This document shows positions 33,466 through 47,430 of a stretch of DNA of 64,000 bases, in pieces. Position 1 is the stretch's first letter. Every line of letters begins with the position of its first letter. A program made the translations under genes and the position numbers. The stretch is from positions 124,001 through 188,000 of the forward strand of contig NW_027077458.1 of assembly GCF_963924675.1 (NCBI RefSeq), given 5' to 3'. A model generated the notes under the pieces. It saw nothing but the letters and a program-made list of their open reading frames with translations. It made no database searches and had not been told where the DNA came from. Source of the DNA: Phocoena phocoena. Lineage: Eukaryota > Chordata > Mammalia > Artiodactyla > Phocoenidae.

Positions 33466-35210
33466 GTGCAGATTTCCTTTACAGGCTTGCTTGGTTGGCC
33501 AAAAAGTGCGTATGCGTTTTTTCCTGAATATATTCAGGAAAAAACGCATACGCCCTTTTTGGCCAAGTGCATCATTTTCGACGTTCTGCCTCATTTCCTA
33601 TGCTTTCATGGCAATTCCAGTCTACCCCCTGCAATCGTTTTCCTGAAATTCTGCCCCGCTTTCAAGTCACCTTCGCAGGCTTACTTCAATATATTTTTGG
33701 AGGATAGCTGTCATTTATAACTCTGCAGGTTTGTGAATTACAGTGCCCCTGAGCTCCTTTCTTCAACTCGCTTTCTTGTGAGCTGGGCACAAAACCGCAG
33801 GATTGCTTCAGGCCCTAATCTGTTTTCAGCAGGGCACACTGAGCCTTTGGTTAATTCCTCTTCCTGGTGGGAAATGAGCGTTACATTTGCCCGTGCAGAC
33901 ACCTAAGCTAGTCTCTCATTGGTTCTCCCTATTCCTGTTCATCTTGCACAGAAATTGCAAGCTGTGCCAAACAGGAGGTTAAAGGCACTGACTCTCCAAG
34001 CAGGGAGAGTGTTAGTAAAGCATCTGGAATGGTGAACCCGAGGACCAGGATACGAATACTGAGATGCATTTTAAATCGTTTCCCAATCACACGGTGGACC
34101 ATACTCTGGGTTTCCCATGCATGTTTTAGCTGGAGGAAGAATCCCTTGAACCTGAAGAGTTGGGACCCATGGAATATGTACCATGCAGTATGACTTCAAT
34201 GGGTCTGCATTTGCTCACCGAAACTCACCAATGCTATCAGCCTGAAGTGTCCAGCCTTATGCCTCAACCAGCTCTGGGTGTAGATGTGGTCAATCCCGGT
34301 TTCATCACATGCCCTCAGTGAATTATTTAAGAATTGCTCTCTATTTCACTGTCTTTGTGTTTTGTTTTCGAAATTTATTTTGATAATGGGATTTATCGGA
34401 TTTTCACTGCTGCGTTTCGACCGCAGTACACACGCTTGATTCTCTTACGGAGACCTATATATCCATGGGTTTTAAGATTCTTCCTAGTCAGGTATATTCC
34501 CAGGCGTTGAATATGTGGTGTTGGGTCCATTTCGTTGAGCAAGGAGTAGGTCTTGTCTATTACATATTTGGCTTATGCAAAGTTATCTGTGCTAATTTCA
34601 GTCTCTGGTTTTATGCAGCACCCCAAGGCACCTTTCCCCATAAGCAAGCACTAGTTGGTTTTCTAAATTTGAGACCCTGTTCTGTTTTGTAATTCAGTTC
34701 ATGTGTAGTCCAGTTTACATTCCGTGTATTAGTGATATCTTATGATGTTTCTTTTTCTGTGTGACGTAGTTCACACAGAATCACTGTACCTGCATCCACT
34801 CACTATGCCGCTACGGCCCTGATAACACAGATTTCATTGCTTAGTGATATTGCATTGCACGTACATGCCACAACTTCTTTATCCATTTTTTGCGTTCTGG
34901 GATATTTACCTGATACTGTAGATGAGCTTCGTGTGAACACAGCCGTCCCAAATATTGGGGTGGCTCTCTGTTTTTGATTTTAATTTCCGTAAGCTATAGG
35001 ACCATAAGTGGAAGTGCCATAGGCTGTGTTGCTTTGTTTCTTACGTGTCTCCGGAAACACCATACACTTCTCCAGGGTGACTGCTGGCAATTTACATCCT
35101 GCCAATCAGCATAACAAGGCTCCCTGTTCTCCATATCCTGTCCTACCTTTCTGGATTTTACACTTTTTCAGATGGCCCTTTTGCCCGGGGGGCAGTGAGA
35201 CTTCATTGTA
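33466..35210 (+). repeat. Satellite monomer M17 (1745 bp, haplotype B)
   Basis: The palindrome at 33495-33566 has one mismatch (AAAGTGCG). It has a 2-bp loss in GACACCTAAGCTAG near 33899. Confidence 0.95.
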
Positions 35211-36955
35211 GTGCAGATTTCCTTTACAGGCTTGCTTGGTTGGCCAAAAAGTGCGTATGCATTTTTTCCTGAATATATTCAGGAAAAAACGCATACGCCC
35301 TTTTTGGCCAAGTGCATCATTGTCGACGTTCTGCCTCTTTTCCTATGTTTCAAGGCAATTCCAGTCAACCCCCTGCAATGGTTTTCCTGAAATTCTGCCA
35401 CGCTTTCAAGTCCCCTTCGCAGGCTTACTTCAATATATTTTTGGAGGATAGCTGTCATTTATAACTCTGCAGGTTTGGAATTACAGTGCCCCTGAGCTCC
35501 TTTCTTCAACTCGCTTTCTTGTGAGCTGGGCACAAAACCGCAGGATTGCTTCAGGCCCTAATCTGTTTCCGGCAGGGCACGCTGAGCCTTTGGTTAATTC
35601 CTCTTCCTGGTGGGAAATGAGCGTTACATTTGCCCGTGCAGACACCTACAGCTAGTCTCTCATTGGTTCTCACTATTCCTGTTCATCTTGCACAGAAATT
35701 GCAAGCTGTGCCAAAGAGGAGGTTAAAGGCACTGACTCTCCAAGCGGGGAGAGTGTTAGTAAAGCATCTGGAATGGTGAACCCGAGGACCAGGATACGAA
35801 AACTGAGATGCATTTTAAATCGTTTCCCAATAACACGGTGGAGGATACTCTGGGTTTCCCATGCATTTTTTAGCTGGAGGAAGAATACCTTGAACCTGGA
35901 GAGTTGGGACCCATGGAATGGGTACCATGCAGTATGACTTCAAAGGGTCTGCATTTGCTCACCGAAACTCACCAATGCTATCAGCGTGAGGTGTCCAGCC
36001 TTATGTCTCAACCAGCTCTGGGTGTAGATGTGGTCAATCCCGGTTGCATCACATGCCCTGAGTGAATTATTTAAGAGTTGCTCTCTATTTCACTGTCTTT
36101 GTGTTTTGTTTTCGAAATTTATTTTGATAATGGGATTTATCGTATTTTCACTGCTGCGTTTCGGCCGCTGTACACACGCTTGATTCTCTTACAGAGACAT
36201 ATATATCCATGGGTTTTAAGATTCTTCCTAGTCAGGTATAATCCTAGGCGTTGAATATGTGGTGTTGAATCCATTTCGTTGAGCAAGGAGTACGTCTTGT
36301 CTATTACATATTTGGCTTATGGAATGTTATCTGTGCTAATTTCAGTCTCTGGTTTTATTCAGCACCCCAAGGCACCTTTCCCCATAAGCAAGCACTAGTT
36401 GGTTTTCTAAATTTGAGACCCTGTTCTGTTTTGTAATTCAGTTCATGTGTAGTCAAGTTTACATTCCTTGTATTAGTGATATCTTAAGATGTTTCTTTTT
36501 CTGTGTGACGTAGTTCACGTAGAATCACCGTACCTGCATCCACTCACTATGCCGCTACGGGCCTGATGACACAGATTTCACTGCTGAGTGATATTGCATT
36601 GCACGTACGGGCCACAACTTCTTTATCCATTTTTTGCTTTCTGGGATATTTACCTGGTACTGTAGACGAGCTTCTTGGGAACACAGCCATCCCAAACTTT
36701 GGGGTGGCTGTCTGTTTTTGATTTTAATTTCCCTAAGGAATAGGACCATAAGTGCAATTGCCATAGGCTGTGTTGCTTTATTTCTTACGTGTTTCAGGAA
36801 ACACCATACACTTCTCCAGGGTGGCTGTTGGCAATTTACATCCTGCCAATCAGCATAACAAGGCTCCCTGTTCTCCATATCGTGTCCTATCTTTCTGGAT
36901 TTTACACTTTTTTCAGATTGCCCTTTTGCCCGGGGGGCAGTGAGATTTCATTGTA
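35211..36955 (+). repeat. Satellite monomer M18 (1745 bp, haplotype A)
   Basis: The palindrome at 35240-35311 has two left-arm mismatches (GTGCG, GCATTTTTT). Small deletions near 35347 and 35476 shift the plus-strand frame that other monomers keep open. The ORF2 fossil is open at 36555-36878. Confidence 0.95.
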
Positions 36956-38702
36956 GTGCAGATTTCCTTTACAGGCTTGCTTGGTTGGCCAAAAATGGCG
37001 TATGCGTTTTTTCCTGAATATATTCAGGAAAAAACGCATACGCCCTTTTTGGCCAAGTGCATCATTGTCGACGTTGTGCCTCTTTTCCTATGCTTTCAGG
37101 GCAATTCCAGTCTACGCCCTGCAATCGTTTTCCTAAAATTCTGCCCCGCTTTCAAGTCCCCTTCGCAGGCTTACTTCAATATATTTTTGGAGGATAGCTG
37201 TCAGTTATAACTCTGCAGGTTTGTGAATTACAGTGCCCCTGAACTCCTTTCTTCAACTCGCTTTCTTGTGAGCTGGGCACAAAACCGCAGCATTGCTTCA
37301 GGCCCTAATCTGTTTCCAGCAGGGCACACTGAGCCTTTGGTTAATGCCTCTTCTTGGTGGGAAATGAGCGTTACATTTGCCCTTGCAGACACCTACAGCT
37401 AGTCTCTCCTTGGTTCTCCCTATTCCTGTTCATCTTGCACAGAAATTGCAAGCTGTGCCAAACAGGAGGTTAAAGGCACTGACTCTCCAAGCGGGGAGAG
37501 TGTTAGTAAAGCATCTGGAATGGTGAACCCGAGGACCAGGATACGAAAACTGAGATGCATTTTAAATCGTTTCCCAATCACACGGTGAACCATACTGTGG
37601 GTTTCCCATGAATGTTTTAGCTGGAGGAAGAATCCCTTGAACCTGAAGAGTTGGGACCCATGGAATAGGTAACATGCAGTATTACTTCAAAGGGTCTGCA
37701 TTTGCTCACCGAAACTCACCAATGCTATCAGCCTGAAGTGTCCAGCCTTATGTCTCAACCAGCTCTCGGTGTAGATGTGGTCAATCCCGGTTGCATCACA
37801 TGCCCTGAGTGAATTATTTAAGAATTGCTCTCTATTTCACTATCTTTGTGTTTTGTTTTCGAAATTTATTTTGATAATGGGATTTATCGGATTTTCACTG
37901 CTGCGTTTTGGCCGCTGTATACACGCTTGATTCTCTTACGAAGACATATATATCCATGGGTTTTAAGATTCTTCCTAGTCAGGTATATTCCTAGGCATTG
38001 AATATGTGGTGTTGAGTCCATTTCGTTGAGCAAGGAGTAGGTCTTGTCTATTACATATTTGGCTTATGGAAAGTTATCTGTGCTAATTTCAGTCTCTGGT
38101 TTTATGCAGCACCCCAAGGCACCTTTCCCCATAAGCAAGCACTAGTTGGTTTTCTAAATTTGAGACCCTGTTCTGTTTTGTAATTCAGTTCATGTGTAGT
38201 CAAGTTTACATTCCGTGTATTAGTGATATCTTATGATGTTTCTTTTTCTGTGTGACGTAGTTCACGTAGAATCACCGTACCTGCATCCACTCACTATGCC
38301 GCTACGGGCCTGATGACACAGATTTCATTGCTGAGTGATACTGCATTGCACGTACGTGCCACAACTTCTTTATCCATTTTTTGCTTTCTGGGATATTTAC
38401 CTGGTACTGTAGACGAGCTTCTTGGGAACACAGCCATCCCAAACTTTGGGGTGGCTCTCTGTTTTTGATTTTAATTTCCCTAAGGAATAGGACCATAAGT
38501 GCAATTGCCATAGGCTGTGTTGCTTTATTTCTTACGTGTTTCAGGAAACACCATACACTCCTCCAGGGTGGCTGTTCACAATTTACATCCTGCCAATCAG
38601 CATAACAAGGCTCCCTGTTCTCCATATCCTGTCCTACCTTTCTGGATTTTACACTTTTTTCAGATGGCCCTTTTGCCCGGGGGGCAGTGAGATTTCATTG
38701 TA
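36956..38702 (+). repeat. Satellite monomer M19 (1747 bp, haplotype A)
   Basis: The palindrome at 36985-37056 has one mismatch (AAAAATGGCG). The ORF2 fossil is open at 38302-38625. Confidence 0.95.
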
Positions 38703-40447
38703 GTGCAGATTTCCTTTACAGGCTTGCTTGGTTGGCCAAAAAGGGCGTATGCGTTTTTTCCTGAATATATTCAGGAAAAAACGCATACGCCCTTTTTGGC
38801 CAAGTGCATCATTGTCGACGTTGTGCCTCTTTTCCTATGCTTTCAAGGCAATTCCAGTCTACCCCCTGCAATCGTTTTCGTGAAATTCTGCCTCGCTTTC
38901 AAGTCCCCTTCGCAGGCTTACTTCAATATACTTCTGGAAGATAGCTGTCATTTATCTCTGCAGGTTTGTGGATTACAGTGCCCCTGAGCTCCTTTCTTCA
39001 ACTCGCTTTCTTGTGAGCTGGGCACAAAACCGCAGGATTGCTTCAGGCCCTAATCTGTTTCCAGCAGGGCACACTGAGCCTTTGTTTAATTCCTCTTCCT
39101 GGTGGGCAATGAGCGTTACATTTGCCCGTGCAGAGACCTACAGCTAGTCTCTCACTGGTTCTCCCTATTCCTGTTCATCTTGCACAGAAATTGCAAGCTG
39201 TGCCAAAGAGGAGGTTAAAGGCACTGACTCTCCAAGCGGGGAGAGTGTTAGTAAAGCATCTGGAATGGTGAACCCGAGGACCAGGATACGAAATCTGAGA
39301 TGCATTTGAAATCGTTTCCCAATCACACGGTGGACGATACTCTGGGTTTCCCATGCATGTTTTAGCTGGAGGAAGAATCCCTGGAACCTGGAGAGTTGGG
39401 ACCCATGGAATGGGTACCATGCAGTATGACTTCAAAGGGTCTGCATTTGCTCACCGAAACTCACCAATGCTATCAGCCTGAAGTGTCCAGCCTTATGTCC
39501 CAACCAGCTCTGGGTGTAGATGTGGTCAATCCCGGTTGCATCACATGCCCTGAGTGAATTATTTAGGAATTGCTCTCTATTTCACTGTTTTTGTGTTTTG
39601 TTTTCGAAATTTATTTTAATAATGGGATTTATCGGATTTTCACTGCTGCGTTTCGGCCGCTGTACACACGCTTGATTCTCTTACGGAGACATATATATCC
39701 ATGGGTTTTAAGATTCTTCCTAGTCAGGTATATTCCTAGGCTTTGAATATGTGGTGTTGGGTCCATTTCGTTGAGCAAGGAGTAGGTCTTGTCTATTACA
39801 TATTTGGCTTATGAAAAGTTATCTGTGCTAATTTCAGTCTCTGGTTTTATGCAGCACCCCAACGCACCTTTCCCCATAAGCAAGCACTAGTTGGTTTTCT
39901 AAATTTGAGACCCTGTTCTGTTTTGTAATTCAGTTCATGTGTAGTCAAGTTTACATTCCGTGTATTAGTGATATCTTATGATGTTTCTTTTTCTGTGTGA
40001 CGTAGTTCACGTAGAATCACCGTACCTGCATCCACTCACTATGCAGCTACGGGCCTGATGACACAGATTTCATTGCTGAGTGATATTGCATTGTACGTAC
40101 GTGCGACAACTTCTTTATCCATTTTTTGCTTTCTGGGATATTTACCTGATACTGTAGACGAGCTTCTTGTGAACACAGCCGTCCCAAATATTGGGGTGGC
40201 TGTCTGTTTTTGAATTTAATTTCCGTAAGCTATAGGACCATAAGTGGAAGTGGCATAGGCTGTGTTGCTTTGTTTCTTACGTGTTTCAGGAAACACCATA
40301 CACTTCTCCAGGGTGGCTGTTGGCAATTTACATCCTGCCAATCAGCATAACAAGGCTCCCTGTTCTCCATATTCTGTTCTACCTTTCTGGATTTTACACT
40401 TTTTTCAGATGGCCCTTTTGCCCGGGGTGCAGTGAGACTTCATTGTA
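38703..40447 (+). repeat. Satellite monomer M20 (1745 bp, haplotype B)
   Basis: It carries a perfect palindrome. A small deletion lies in CATTTATCTCTGCAGG near 38950. Confidence 0.95.
38732..38803. repeat. Perfect 72-bp palindrome of M20
   Basis: All 36 base pairs match between the arms. Confidence 0.9.
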
Positions 40448-42194
40448 GTGCAGATTTCCTTTACAGGCTTGCTTGGTTGGCCAAAAAGGGCGTATGCGTT
40501 TTTTCCTGAATATATTCAGGAAAAAACGCATACGCCCTTTTTGGCCAAGTGCATCATTGTCGACGTTCTGCCTCTTTTCCTATGCTTTCAGGGCAATTCC
40601 AGTCTACACCCTGCAATCGTTTTCCTGAAATTCTGCCCCGCTTTCAAGTCCCCTTCGCAGGCTTACTTCAATATATTTTTGGAGGATAGCTGTCATTTAT
40701 AACTCTGCAGGTTTGTGAATTACAGTGCCCCTGAGCTCCTTTCTTCAACTCGCTTTCTTGTGAGCTGGGCACAAAACCGCAGGATTGCTTCAGGCCCTAA
40801 TCTGTTTCCGGCAGGGCATGCTGAGCCTTTGGTTAATTCCTCTTCCTGGTCGGAAATGAGCGTTACATTTGCCTGTGCAGACACCTACAGCTAGTCTCTC
40901 ATTGGTTCTCCCTATTCCTGTTCATCTTGCACAGAAATTGCAAACTGTGCTAAACAGAAGGTTAAAGGCACTGACTCTCCAAGCGGGGAGAGTGTTAATA
41001 AAGCATCTGGAATGGTGAACCCGAGGACCAGGATACGAAAACTGAGATGCATTTTAAATCATTTCCCAATCACACGGTGGACGATACTCTGGGTTTCCCA
41101 TACATGATTTAGCTAGAGGAAGAATCCCTTGAACCTGGAGAGTTGGGACCCATGGAATGGGTACCATGCAGTATGACTTCAAAGGGTCTGCATTTGCTCA
41201 GCGAAACTCACCAATGCTATCAGCCTGAAGTGTCCAGCCTTATGTCTCAACCAGCTCTGGGTGTAGATGTGGTCAATCCCGGTTGCATCACATGCCCTGA
41301 GTGAATTATTTAAGAATTGCTCTCTATTTCACTGTCTTTGTGTTTTGTTTTCGAAATTTATTTTGATAATGGGATTTATCGGATTTTCACTGCTGCGTTT
41401 CGGCCGCTATACACACGCTTGATTCTCTTACGCAGACATATATATCCATGGGTTTTAAGATTCTTCCTAGTCATGTATATTCCTAGGCGTTGAATATGTG
41501 GTGTTGGGTCCATTTCGCTGAGCAAGGAGTAGGTCTTGTCTATTACATATTTGGCTTATGGAAAGTTATCTGTGCTAATTTCAGTCTCTAGTTTTATGCA
41601 GCACCCCAAGGCACCTTTCCCCATAAGCAAGCACTAGTTGGTTTTCTAAATTTGAGACCCTGTTCTGTTTTGTAATTCAGTTCATGTGTAGTCAAGTTTA
41701 CATTCCGTGTATTAGTGATATCTTATGATGTTTCTTTTTCTGTGTGACGTAGTTCACGTAGAATCACCGTACCTGCATCCACTCACTATGCCGCTAATGG
41801 CCTGATGACACAGATTTCATTGCTGAGTGATACTGCATTGCACGTACGTGCCACAAATTCTTTATCCATTTTTTGCTTTCTGGGATATTTACCTGGTACT
41901 GTAGACGAGCTTCTTGGGAACACAGCCGTCCCAAACTTTGGAGTGGCTCTATGTTTTTGATTTTAATTTCCCTAAGGAATAGGACCATAAGTGCAATTGC
42001 CATAGGCTGTGTTGCTTTATTACTTACTTGTTTCAGGAAACACCATACACTCCTCCAGGGTGGCTGCTGGCAATTTACATCCTGCCAATCTGCATAACAA
42101 GGCTCCCTGTTCTCCATATCCTGTCCTACCTTTCTGGATTGTACACATTTTTCAGATGGCCCTTTTGCCCGGGGGGCAGTGAGACTTCATTGTA
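40448..42194 (+). repeat. Satellite monomer M21 (1747 bp, haplotype A)
   Basis: It carries a perfect palindrome. The change CATACATGATTTAGCTAGAGG near 41100 is shared with M24, three monomers away. The ORF2 fossil is open at 41794-42117. Confidence 0.95.
40477..40548. repeat. Perfect 72-bp palindrome of M21
   Basis: All 36 base pairs match between the arms. Confidence 0.9.
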
Positions 42195-43939
42195 GTGCAG
42201 ATTTCCTTTACCCGCTTGCTTGGTTGGCCAAAAGGGGTGTATGCGTTTTTTCCTGAATATATTCAGGAAAAAACGCATACGCCCTTTTTGGCCAAGTGCA
42301 TCATTGTCGACGTTCTGCCTCTTTTCCTATGCTTTCAGGGCAATTCCAGTCTACCCCCTGCAATCGTTTTCCTGAAATTCTGCCCCGCTTTCAAGTCCCC
42401 TTCGCAGGCTTACTTCAATATATTTTTGGAGGATAGCTGTCATTCATAACTCTGCAGGTTTGTGAATTACAGTGCCCCTGAGCTCCTTTCTTCAACTCGC
42501 TTTCTTGTGAGCTGGGCACAAAACAGCAGGATTGCTTCAGGCCCTAATCTGTTTCCGGCAGGGCATGCTGAGCCTTTGGTTAATTCCTCTTCCTGGTGGG
42601 CAATGAGCATTACATTTGCCCGTGCAGACACCTACAGCTAGTCTCTCATTGGTTCTCCCTATTCCTGTTCATCTTGCACAGAAATTGCAAGCTGTGCCAA
42701 AGAGGAGGTTAAAGGCACTGACTCTCCAAGCGGGGAGAGTGTTAGTAAAGCATCTGGAATGGTGAACCCGAGGACCACGATACGAAAACTGAGATGCATT
42801 TTAAATCGTTTCCCAATCACACGGTGGACGATATTCTGGGTTTCCCATGCATGTTTTAGCTGCAGGAAGAATCCCTTGAATCTGGAGAGTTGGGACCCAT
42901 GGAATGGGTAACATGCAGTATGACTTCAAAGGGTCTGCATTTGCTCACTGAAACTCACCAATGCTATCAGCCTGAAGTGTCCAGCCTTATGTCTCCACCA
43001 GCTCTGGGTGTAGATGTGTTAAATCCCGGTTGCATCACATGCCCTGAGTGAATTATTTAAGAATTGCTCTCTATTTCACTGTCTTTGTGTTTTGTTTTCG
43101 AAATTTATTTTGATAATGGGATTTATCGGATTTTCACTGCTGCGTTTCGGCCGCTGTACACACGCTTGATTCTCTTATGGAGACATATATATCCATGGGT
43201 TTTAAGATTCTTCCTAGTCAGGTATATTCCTAGGCGTTGAATATGTGGTGTTGGGTCCATTTCGTTGAGCAAGGAGTAGGTCTTGTCTATTACATATTTG
43301 GCTTATGGAAAGTTATCTGTGCTAATTTCAGTCTCTGGTTTTATGCAGCACCCCAAGGCACCTTTTCCCATAAGCAAGCACTAGTTGGTTTTCTAAATTT
43401 GAGACCCTGTTCTGTTTTGTAATTCAGTTCATGTGTAGTCGTTTACATTCCGTGTATTAGTGATATCTTACGATGTTTCTTTTTCTGTGTGACGTAGTTC
43501 ACGTAGAATCACCGTACCTGCATCCACTCACTATGCCGCTACGGGCCTGATGACACAGATTTCATTGCTGAGTGATACTGCATTGCACGTACGTGCCACA
43601 ACTTCTTTATCCATTTTTTGCTTTCTGGGATATTTACCTGGTACTGTAGACGAGCTTCTTGGGAACACAGCCGTCCCAAACATTGGGGTGGCTCTCTGTT
43701 TTTGATTTTAATTTCCCTAAGGAATAGGACCATAAGTGATATTGCCATAGGCTGTGTTGCTTTATTTCTTACGTGTTTCAGGAAACACCATACACTTCTC
43801 CAGGGTGGCTGTTGGCAATTTACATCCTGGCAATCAGCATAACAAGGCTCCCTGATCTCCATATCCTGTCCTACCTTTCGGGATTTTACACTTTTTTCAG
43901 ATGGCCCTCTTGCCCGGGGGGCAGTGAGACTTCATTGTA
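42195..43939 (+). repeat. Satellite monomer M22 (1745 bp, haplotype A)
   Basis: The palindrome at 42224-42295 has two left-arm mismatches (AAAAGGGGTGTATG). There is a 2-bp loss in GTAGTCGTTTACATTCC (43436-43452). The ORF2 fossil is open at 43539-43862. Confidence 0.95.
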
Positions 43940-45685
43940 GTGCAGATTTCCTTTACAGGCTTGCTTGGTTGGCCAAAAAGGGCATATGCATTTTTTCCTG
44001 AATATATTCAGGAAAAAACGCATACACCGTTTTTGGCCAAGTGCATCATTGTCGACTTTGTGCCTCTTTTCCTATGCTTTAAGGGCAATTCCAGTCTACC
44101 CCCTGCAATCGTTTTCCTGAAATTCTGCCCCGCTTTCAAGGCCCTTCGCAGGCTTACTTCAATATACTTTTCGAAGATAGCTGTCATTTATAACTCTGCA
44201 GGTTTGTGAATTACAGTGCCCCTGAGCTCCTTTCTTCAACTCGCGTTCTTGTGAGCTGGGCACAAAACCGCAGGATTGCTTCAGGCCCTAATCTGTTTCC
44301 AGCAGGGCACACTGAGCCTTTGTTTAATTCCTCTTCCTGGTGGGCAATGAGCGTTACATTTGCCCGTGCAGACACCTAGAGCTAGTCTCTCATTGGTTCT
44401 CCCTATTCCTGTTCATCTTGCACAGAAATTGCAAGCTGTGTCAAACAGGAGGTTAAAGGCACTGACTCTCCAAGCGGGGAGAGTGTTAGTAAAGCATCTG
44501 GAATGGTGAATCCGAGGAACAGGATACGAAATCTGAGATGCATTTTAAATCGTTTCCCAATCACACGGTGGACGATACTCTAGGTTTCCCATGCATGTTT
44601 TAGCTGGAGGAAGAATCCCTTGAACCTGGAGAGTTGGGACCCATGGAATGGGTACCATGCAGTATGACTTCAAAGGGTCTGCATTTGCTCACCGAAACTC
44701 ACCAATGCTATCAGCCTGAAGTGTCCAGCCTTATGTCTCAACAAGCTCTGGTTGTAGATGTGTTAAATCCCGGTTGCATCACATGCCCTCAGTGAATTAT
44801 TTAAGAATTGCTCTCTATTTCACAGTCTTTGTGTTTTGTTTTCGAAATTTATTTTGATAATGGGATTTATCGGATTTTCACTGCTGCGTTTCGGCCGCTG
44901 TACACACGCTTGATTCTCTTACGGAGACATATATATTCATGGGTTTTAAGATTCTTCCTAGTAGGTATATTCCTAGGCGTTGAATATGTGGTGTTGGGTC
45001 CATTTCGTTGAGCAAGGAGTAGGTCTTGTCTATTACATATTTGGCTTATGGAAAGTTATCTGTGCGAATTTCAGTCTCTGGTTTTACGCAGCACCCCAAC
45101 GCACATTTAACCATAAGCAAGCACTAGTTGGTTTTCTAAATTTGAGACCCTGTTCTGTTTTGTAATTCAGTTCATGTGTAGTCAAGTTTACATTCCGTGT
45201 ATTAGTGATATCTTATGATGTTTCTTTTTCTGTGTGACGTAGTTCACGTAGAATCACCGTACCTGCATCCACTCACTATGCCGCTACGGGCCTGATGACA
45301 CAGATTTCATTGCTGAGTGATATTGCATTGTACGTACGTGCCACAACTGCTTTATCCATTTTTTGCTTTCTGCGATATTTACCTGATACTGTAGACGAGC
45401 TTCTTGTGAACACAGCCGTCCCAAATATTGGGGTGGCTGTCTGTTTTTGATTTTAATTTCCGTAAGCTATAGGAACATAAGTGGAAATGCCATAGGCTGT
45501 GTTGCTTTGTTTCTTACGTGTTTCAGGAAACACCATACACTTCTCCAGGGTGGCTGCTGGCAAATTTACATCCTGCCAATCAGCATAACAAGGCTCCCTG
45601 TTCTCCATATCCTGTCCTACCTTTCTGGATTTTACACTTATTTCAGATGGCCCTTTTGCCCGGGGGGCATTGAGACTTCATTTTA
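43940..45685 (+). repeat. Satellite monomer M23 (1746 bp, haplotype B)
   Basis: The palindrome at 43969-44040 has several mismatches (GGGCATATGCA left, CATACACCG right). A one-base loss near 44140 ends the usual plus-strand frame early, and another lies in CCTAGTAGGTATATTCC near 44960. Confidence 0.95.
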
Positions 45686-47430
45686 GTGGAGATTTCCTTT
45701 ACAGGCTTGCTTGGTTGGCCAAAAAGGGCGTATGCGTTTTTTCCTGAATATATTCAGGAAAAAACGCATACGCCCTTTTTGGCCAAGTGCATCATTGTCG
45801 ACGTTGTGCCTCTTTTCCTATGCTTTCAGGGCAATTCCAGTCTACACCCTGCAATCGTTTTCCTGAAATTCTGCCCCGCATTCAAATCCCCTTCGCAGGC
45901 TTACTTCAGTATATTTTTGGAGGATAGCTGTCATTTATAATTCTGCAGGTTTGTGAATTACAGTGCCTCTGAGCTCCTTTCTTCAACTCGCTTTCTTGTG
46001 AGCTGGGCACAAAACCGCAGGATTGCTTCAGGCCCTAATCTGTTTCCAGCAGGGCACACTGAGCCTTTGTTTAATTCCTCTTCCTGGTGGGCAATGAGCG
46101 TTACATGTTCCCGTGCAGACACCTACAGCTAGTCTCGCATTGGTTCTCCCTATTCCTGTTCATCTTGCACAGAAATTGCAAGCTGTGCCAAAGAGGAGGT
46201 TAAAGGCACTGACTCTCCAAGCGGGGAGAGTGTTAGTAAAGCATCTGGAATGGTGAACCCGAGGACCAGGATACGAAAACTGAGATGCATTTTAAATCAT
46301 TTCCCAATCACACGGTGGACGATACTCTGGGTTTCCCATACATGATTTAGCTAGAGGAAGAATCCCTTGAACCTGGAGTGTTGGGACCCATGGAATGGGT
46401 ACCATGCAGTATGACTTCAAAGGGTCTGCATTTGTTCAGCGAAACTCATCAATGCTATCAGCCTGAAGTGTCCAGCCTTATGTCTCAACCAGCTCTGGGT
46501 GTAGATGTGGTCAATCCCGGTTGCATCACATGCCCTGAGTGAATTATTGAAGAATTGCTCTCTATTTCACTGTCTTTGTGTTTTGTTTTTGAAATTTATT
46601 TTGATAATGGGATTTATCGGATTTTCACTGCTGCATTTATGCCGCTGTACACACGCTTGATTCTCTTACGGAGACAAATAAATCCATGGGTTTTAAGATT
46701 CTTCCTAGTCAGATATATTCCTAGGCGTTGAATATGTGGTGTTGAGTCCATTTCGTTGTCAAGGAGTAGGTCTTGTCTATTACATATTTGGCTTATGGAA
46801 TGTTATCTGTGCTAATTTCAGTCTCTGGTTTTATGCAGCACCCCAACGCACCTTTCCCCATAAGCAAGCACTAGTTGGTTTTCTAAATTTGAGACCCTGT
46901 TCTGTTTTGTAATTCAGTTCATGTGTAGTCAAGTTTACATTCCTTGTATTAGTGATATCTTATGATGTTACTTTTTCTGTGTGACGTACTTCACGTAGAA
47001 TCACCGTACCTGCATCCACTCACTATGCCGCTACGGGCCTGATGACACAGATTTCATTGCTGAGTGATACTGCATTGCACGTACGTGCCACAACTTCTTT
47101 ATCCATTTTTTGCTTTCTGAGATATTTACCTGATACTGTAGATGAGCTTCTTGTGAACACAGCCGTCCCAAATATTGGGGTGGCTGTCTGTTTTTGATTT
47201 TAATTTCCGTAAGCTATAGGACCATAAGTGGAAGTGCCATAGGCTGTGTTGCTTTGTTTCTTACGTGTTTCAGGAAACACCATACACTTCTCCAGGGTGG
47301 CTGCTGGCAATTTACATCCTGCCAATCAGCATAACAAGGCCCCCTGTTCTCCATATACTGTCCTACCTTTCTGGATTTTACACTTTTTTCAGATGGCCCT
47401 TTTGCCGGGGTGCAGTGAGACTTCATTGTA
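45686..47430 (+). repeat. Satellite monomer M24 (1745 bp, haplotype B)
   Basis: It carries a perfect palindrome. The phrase TTTCGTTGTCAAGGAG (46751-46766) has lost one base and is shared with M28, four monomers away. Confidence 0.95.
45715..45786. repeat. Perfect 72-bp palindrome of M24
   Basis: All 36 base pairs match between the arms. Confidence 0.9.
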
